NCBI RefSeq assembly: GCF_900766215.1
Contig: NZ_CAAFUQ010000011.1
Span: 1-10,344 of the forward strand
From: an uncultured Finegoldia sp.
GTDB taxonomy: Bacteria > Bacillota > Clostridia > Tissierellales > Peptoniphilaceae
Reading direction: 5' to 3'
Length of the DNA: 10,344 bases
The notes under the pieces were generated by a model. It did no database searches. It saw only the letters and a program-made list of their open reading frames with translations, and had not been told where the DNA came from. Every line of letters begins with the position of its first letter. The first letter of the stretch is position 1. This document shows, piece by piece, positions 6,444-10,344 of the stretch. Both the position numbers and the translations under genes were made by a program.

Positions 6444-7829
6444 ATGTTCAATTTTAATATAGAAGAGCACAAATTTAAATATATACATTTTATAGGAATT
6501 GGCGGTATATCAATGAGTGGTATCGCTGAATTATTAAATCATTACGGATACAAAGTTTCTGGAAGTGACAGAGAAGAATCTGACGAAACTACAAGATTAA
6601 AAAGTCTTGGAGTTGAAATATTTATCGGACAAAAAAAAGAAAACATAACTAATCCAGACCTAATCGTATATACCGATGCAATATTAGATGATAACGAAGA
6701 ATTAATCGCCGCAAGAGAACTTGGAGTAGACGTAGTAAGCAGAGGAGTTTTCCTTGGCGCTTTAATGAGAAACTACAAATATTCTATTGGAGTTAGTGGA
6801 TCTCACGGCAAATCAACTACCACATCTATGATCGCCAAAATCTTAATAGATGCGAAAGTTGATCCATCCATCCTTTTAGGAGGAAAGTTGGATGAAATCC
6901 AAGGTAATGTACACTGCGGTAATAGTGAGTACATGCTAACTGAAGCATGCGAGTACAAGGCAAATATACTAAACTACTACCCTTCTATGGCTATTATTTT
7001 AAATATCGACGAAGACCACTTGGATTTCTACAAAGATTTGAACCACATCGTAGCAACATTCATCGGCTACATGAAAAACTTAGACGAAAATTCCAAGGCA
7101 ATAATAAACATAGATGATCCAAACTGCAAACCTCTGTTATCACACATCAAAGGTGAAATCATAACATTTGGTATCGAAAATGAAAAAGCTGATTATAACA
7201 TTCACGATATAACTTTCAATGAAAATGGAAATCCAACTTTCGTGATTTCATCAGATATATTTGAAAAAGACGAGGAATTTTCACTTTCTATAATTGGACG
7301 TCACAACATATATGATGCAGCGGCTGCGATTATCGCATGTTACGAATTCCACATCGATATCGACACTATAAGAAAAAATATGAAGGAATACCAAAATCTT
7401 CATAGAAGAATGGAAACTGTAGGATTTTACAATGGTTGTGAAATAAAGACCGATTACGGCCATCACCCTACCGAAATCAAAAATACGTTGAAAGCATTAG
7501 ATGAGCACAAAAAGGGTAAATTCTACTGCGTATTCCAACCTCACACTTACTCAAGAACTAAGATGCTATTGGATGATTTTGCCAATGCATTCTACGATTG
7601 TGACGAGGTTATAGTAACTGAAATATACGCTGCAAGAGAAAAATTCGACAGCAGCATTCATTCTACAGATTTGGTCGAAAAACTAGTTAAAAATGGCGTG
7701 AACGCAAAATACTACAAAACTTTTGAAGAAGCACGTGATTATCTTCGTTCTAAAGTTTCTGAGAATGACATGGTATTGACTACTGGTTGTGGAAACCCTG
7801 ATGTACTTGCGAAGATGATTGTAAAATAA
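6444..7829 (+). CDS. murC: UDP-N-acetylmuramate--L-alanine ligase MurC
   Basis: MurC adds L-alanine to UDP-N-acetylmuramate with ATP in the cytosol, the first amino-acid step of the peptidoglycan stem peptide. The product has 461 residues, normal for the family. It shows the N-terminal UDP-binding GIGGISMSGIA (from residue 18), the ATP-binding GSHGKSTTT (119-127, Lys123), EACEY, the NIDEDHLDFY block (187-196), GRHNIYDAAAA and DYGHHPTE (337-344), followed by QPHTYSRTKML, giving the three Mur-ligase domains in order. I chose ATG 6444 because it has a strong AAGGAGGGG site (6432-6440) and places the glycine-rich motif at the expected distance; the frame is open further upstream, but that extension would overlap the opposing kinase gene and has no homology. 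It runs one base short of the next gene. murC is usually found with other cell-wall genes; here it stands apart from them. Confidence 0.96.
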   Translation: MFNFNIEEHKFKYIHFIGIGGISMSGIAELLNHYGYKVSGSDREESDETTRLKSLGVEIFIGQKKENITNPDLIVYTDAILDDNEELIAARELGVDVVSRGVFLGALMRNYKYSIGVSGSHGKSTTTSMIAKILIDAKVDPSILLGGKLDEIQGNVHCGNSEYMLTEACEYKANILNYYPSMAIILNIDEDHLDFYKDLNHIVATFIGYMKNLDENSKAIINIDDPNCKPLLSHIKGEIITFGIENEKADYNIHDITFNENGNPTFVISSDIFEKDEEFSLSIIGRHNIYDAAAAIIACYEFHIDIDTIRKNMKEYQNLHRRMETVGFYNGCEIKTDYGHHPTEIKNTLKALDEHKKGKFYCVFQPHTYSRTKMLLDDFANAFYDCDEVIVTEIYAAREKFDSSIHSTDLVEKLVKNGVNAKYYKTFEEARDYLRSKVSENDMVLTTGCGNPDVLAKMIVK

Positions 7830-7830
7830 T

Positions 7831-8760
7831 ATGTGTACAACAATTATCGTAGACTATCCACAAGGATCTGTGATGGCACGTACGCTTGATTTTGAAGTGC
7901 CTTTGGAGTACAACATGATTTATATTCCAAGAGGATTTCATTATGCTGATGATTTGTATCACAAACCTCTGCGTTCAAAATACAAAATGATGGGAATGTG
8001 TTTTAGAAATCTATACCCTATAAAAGATGGTGTCAATGAGCACGGACTTTGCGGTTGCACTAATATGTTTATCGCAAATAATTTGTTCAGTAATCACCCT
8101 GTTGAAGGAAAAATCAATACAAGTTCACTTGATTTCATGAATTTTGCACTAGGAAACTACAAAACAGTTGAGGAATTGTTAAATGATTTGGACAATATTC
8201 ACCTTGCAAACAAAGATATCGATGGCAATTCAGTAATATGCCCTGATTTCCACTTCATGTTTGTCGATAGAACAGGTGATTCAACAGTATTGGAATATAA
8301 AAACCATAAATTAATCCCATGTGGAGACAATCCCAAAGTAATGACTAATTCTCCAAAATATTCTTCACATGTAAAAAGATACGAAAAATCCATCGGAGAT
8401 TTATCCAAATTCAATCAAATAAAAGATTTGACGGGAGCTTATGATCCAGTAAGTAGATTTATCAGAGCAAAATACATCCTATCAACTCACAAGAAATCTA
8501 ATAATGTAAATGAAGCATACTCATCAGCATTTAGTATCTTAGAGCCCCTAAAAATCACTGAGGGCTTCTTTAAGAACGATTCACACGATTACTATACATT
8601 CACTAGGTATATAAGTGCATTCGACACACAGACAGCTTCTATGGCTGTTAGAACGCATTCTAATACTCAAACATATTTGATAGATTTTGATAATATACCA
8701 GACCAAAATGAAATATACTCATATTATTTTGAAAATAAATTAGAATTTAAGAGAATTTAA
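7831..8760 (+). CDS. Choloylglycine hydrolase / penicillin V acylase family (linear amide C-N hydrolase, Ntn-type)
   Basis: This family cleaves linear amide bonds, for example in conjugated bile salts, penicillin V or N-acyl amino acids, using the N-terminal cysteine uncovered by removal of Met1. The 309-residue product begins Met-Cys-Thr-Thr, with Cys2 as nucleophile. The other active-site positions of the family are there: Arg17 and Asp20 in ARTLDFE, Asn78 after NEHGLCGC, Asn173 in MTNSP and Arg209 in VSRFIRAKY. No signal peptide, as expected when Cys2 must be free, so it is probably cytoplasmic. ATG 7831 follows the murC TAA by one base with no convincing ribosome site of its own, so translation is likely coupled to murC. 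Bile salt hydrolase versus penicillin acylase-like activity cannot be settled by eye; substrate is left open. Confidence 0.88.
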   Translation: MCTTIIVDYPQGSVMARTLDFEVPLEYNMIYIPRGFHYADDLYHKPLRSKYKMMGMCFRNLYPIKDGVNEHGLCGCTNMFIANNLFSNHPVEGKINTSSLDFMNFALGNYKTVEELLNDLDNIHLANKDIDGNSVICPDFHFMFVDRTGDSTVLEYKNHKLIPCGDNPKVMTNSPKYSSHVKRYEKSIGDLSKFNQIKDLTGAYDPVSRFIRAKYILSTHKKSNNVNEAYSSAFSILEPLKITEGFFKNDSHDYYTFTRYISAFDTQTASMAVRTHSNTQTYLIDFDNIPDQNEIYSYYFENKLEFKRI

Positions 8761-8796
8761 AAGATAGGCTTGGTTTAGGCTATCTTTTGTATTTTT
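8759..8796 (+). terminator. Intrinsic terminator after the murC/Ntn-hydrolase operon
   Basis: AAAAGATAG (8759-8767) pairs with CTATCTTTT (8780-8788) across a 12-base loop, followed by GTATTTTT. The stem begins inside the stop codon of the hydrolase gene. The AT-rich stem is modest, but the longer hairpin just downstream backs it up. Confidence 0.7.
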
Positions 8797-8810
8797 GTAA
8801 AATTAAAATC

Positions 8811-8857
8811 AAAAAAATAGAAGCTATTTTGAAAAATCAAAAAGCTTCTATTTTTTT
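8811..8857 (-). terminator. Long bidirectional terminator hairpin between convergent genes
   Basis: AAAAAAATAGAAGCT (8811-8825) is fully complementary to AGCTTCTATTTTTTT (8843-8857). After one unpaired A (8826) a second helix, TTTTGA (8827-8832) with TCAAAA (8837-8842), closes an AAAA loop, giving about 21 pairs. The flanking A7/T7 tracts make it work in both directions. It lies three bases from the stop codon of the minus-strand transporter gene, for which it is the terminator, and also catches read-through from the plus strand. Confidence 0.9.
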
Positions 8858-8860
8858 CAA

Positions 8861-10141
8861 TTATGCATTGAATTTTTCTAAATCTAAATCGTGTTGCATT
8901 GCTGCTACCATAACACCTGTAGATCCACCTGCGTGAACGTTAGTTGAAGTACGCGCCATATCTGCAACACCTTGGATTGGGCTTAGTACCAAAATCATTT
9001 CAACTGGTAATCCCATTGTAGCAAAAATAGCTGTTGCTTGAATAGTTCCTGTTCCTGGTACTCCTACTGTTCCCATTGATGCGAACAAGCATGAACCAAC
9101 CATGATAAGGTATTGAGTTGCTGAGAACGGAATATTAAGAGCGTTGATTGTGAACATGGCTAATAAAATTGGCCAAACAGCTGCACAACCTGGCATACCA
9201 AATGTTGTACCAATTGATGCTGCAAATGATGCAGTTTCTGTAGGTACACCCATGTCTTCTTGTTCTTTAATATTTGCTGGCAAAGATCCAATTGAACTTT
9301 GTGTAGTAAATGCTATCAACCATGCTGGGAAAAATTTACGTTGGAACTTGAATGGATTGATGTGTGCAATCAAACTCATCATAGCTGATGTAGTGATGAA
9401 TGTGTGGAACAAACATGCTACATAAACCATTAATAATAAGAATAATAATGATTTAACGAATGATAAATCCAATGTAGCAACTTGGTTTGCTAATAATGAA
9501 AGAACAGCATAAGGAGTAAATTCGATAATTTCTCCAATAACTTTGTTCATTACTTTGTTACCAGCTTCTACAAAATCCATGAATGGTTTAATTTCTTCTT
9601 TGTTAGTATATCTAAGTACAACAATACCGATAATAATTGCAAAAATTACAATTGGAACGATTTTGTTGTGACTCATACTGTCGATGATATTCTTAGGGAA
9701 GAAACTTACAAATACATCTGCAAAAGGTGGAACTTCCTTTACCTTATCTGCAACATCCATTTTAATGTTGGCATTCATTCCTATGTTTACTAATTTACCT
9801 AAAATTATAGACAATATAGCAGCTAAAACATTGTGTAAAGCTAAAATAAGAATTGTTTTGCCACCCATTGATCTTAATTTTTCTGAGCTTTCCAAAGATG
9901 CAACTGTAGTAATAATTGAAAATAATAATAATGGAATTACAAATGCTTGTAATAAACTTGCAAACACACGACCAAATATCGCTACATAATCTGTGCTTCC
10001 TTTGAAAATAAGTCCTACTATCGCACCCATAGCTGTAGCTAATAAAATTCTAATCATGAATGAAGTACCTTTTTTCTTCAAACGATCGATAACTACGCAT
10101 AACGCAAAAGCTACAACTAAAGCGATTAAGCTTTTAATCAT
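8861..10141 (-). CDS. Amino acid:cation symporter, SDF (dicarboxylate/amino acid:cation) family, resembling L-cystine transporter TcyP
   Basis: This is a 426-residue, strongly hydrophobic carrier of the glutamate-transporter fold, acting in the cytoplasmic membrane. The landmarks are in order: first helices from residue 4, hairpin-1 serine motif TTQSSIGSLP (279-288), GMPGCA (315-320) in place of the NMDGT motif, hairpin-2 GTVGVPGTG (357-365) and helix-8 DMARTSTNV (394-402). The replaced NMDGT motif, PGCAAVWPILLAM and FTTQSSIGSLPANI resemble the Bacillus TcyP cystine carrier more than glutamate/aspartate carriers, so cystine or another neutral/sulfur amino acid is a reasonable but unproven substrate. 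ATG 10139-10141 has AAGGAG about 8 bases upstream. Monocistronic on the minus strand, ending at the hairpin 8811-8857. Confidence 0.88.
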   Translation of the reverse strand: MIKSLIALVVAFALCVVIDRLKKKGTSFMIRILLATAMGAIVGLIFKGSTDYVAIFGRVFASLLQAFVIPLLLFSIITTVASLESSEKLRSMGGKTILILALHNVLAAILSIILGKLVNIGMNANIKMDVADKVKEVPPFADVFVSFFPKNIIDSMSHNKIVPIVIFAIIIGIVVLRYTNKEEIKPFMDFVEAGNKVMNKVIGEIIEFTPYAVLSLLANQVATLDLSFVKSLLFLLLMVYVACLFHTFITTSAMMSLIAHINPFKFQRKFFPAWLIAFTTQSSIGSLPANIKEQEDMGVPTETASFAASIGTTFGMPGCAAVWPILLAMFTINALNIPFSATQYLIMVGSCLFASMGTVGVPGTGTIQATAIFATMGLPVEMILVLSPIQGVADMARTSTNVHAGGSTGVMVAAMQHDLDLEKFNA

Positions 10142-10175
10142 ATCTACATCTCCTTTTTATATTTTTGTCACACTA

Positions 10176-10204
10176 ATCTTATCACATTGTCTGAAGATAA
10201 ACAA
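10176..10204 (-). promoter_or_regulatory. Possible promoter of the SDF-family transporter gene
   Basis: On the minus strand TTGTTT (10204-10199) lies 17 bases before TAAGAT (10181-10176), and the -10 carries an upstream TGn. The start would be near 10169, about 28 bases before the ATG and upstream of AAGGAG. A short repeat, ATTGT/ACAAT (10186-10190 and 10201-10205), overlaps it. Match to consensus is only moderate. Confidence 0.4.
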
Positions 10205-10344
10205 TCATTTGTACTTTAAGCTATCGTTTTCACAAAAATTTATTTATTGAATTATCCTATAAATCAATTTTCCCTGTAAATTAAGGGGTTTGTGTTAGTT
10301 CCAACAAAAAAAATCATCATAATACTTTTAAAATTATTTTAAAA

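Noticed and set aside
9144..10250. Plus-strand open frames opposite the transporter (9144-9425, 9684-9989, 9993-10250)
   Set aside because: They are antisense shadows of a well-defined membrane carrier; the last runs only partly into the intergenic region and shows no ribosome site or domain.

Overview
The window reads as an AT-rich chromosome segment from an anaerobic, amino-acid-fermenting Firmicute. A selenocysteine-dependent glycine reductase operon in low-GC DNA with strong AGGAGG-type ribosome sites suggests a Clostridia/Tissierellia lineage, perhaps a Gram-positive anaerobic coccus of the Finegoldia/Parvimonas/Peptoniphilus kind. That placement is inference from gene content and base composition. 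I see no tRNA, rRNA, CRISPR array, insertion sequence or phage gene.

Layout. Positions 1-4408 (+) hold the 3' half of a glycine reductase operon in the order grdA (partial), grdB, grdC, grdD, closed by a strong intrinsic terminator at 4423-4456. grdB is a selenoprotein gene: the in-frame TGA at 1402-1404 is read as selenocysteine (Sec350) and is followed by a SECIS-like hairpin, so it must be joined into one CDS, 355-1665. Positions 4538-6298 (-) hold a YitT-family membrane protein gene and, upstream of it, a pyridoxamine/pyridoxal kinase gene; a terminator follows yitT. From a divergent intergenic region, murC (6444-7829, +) runs almost without a gap into a choloylglycine hydrolase-family Ntn amidase gene (7831-8760, +). 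A terminator at 8759-8796 and a very long hairpin at 8811-8857 separate this from a convergent SDF-family amino acid:cation symporter gene resembling the cystine transporter TcyP (8861-10141, -). The last 203 bases contain its promoter region and no gene that I can support.

Function. GrdB (with GrdE, expected upstream) activates glycine and passes a carboxymethyl group to the selenocysteine of GrdA. GrdC and GrdD then release the acetyl group as acetyl phosphate, which gives ATP through acetate kinase. The window starts only a few codons after the expected selenocysteine codon of grdA. The remaining genes are housekeeping or accessory: vitamin B6 salvage, peptidoglycan precursor synthesis, an amidase of unknown substrate, and uptake of an amino acid, perhaps cystine.

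The genes belong to known families; I found no convincing new multi-gene system. The points most worth a second look are the recoding site in grdB, the operator-like inverted repeats lying on the -35 regions of the yitT and kinase genes with identical extended -10 elements, the murC/Ntn-hydrolase coupling, and the missing acidic cation-site residues in the transporter.
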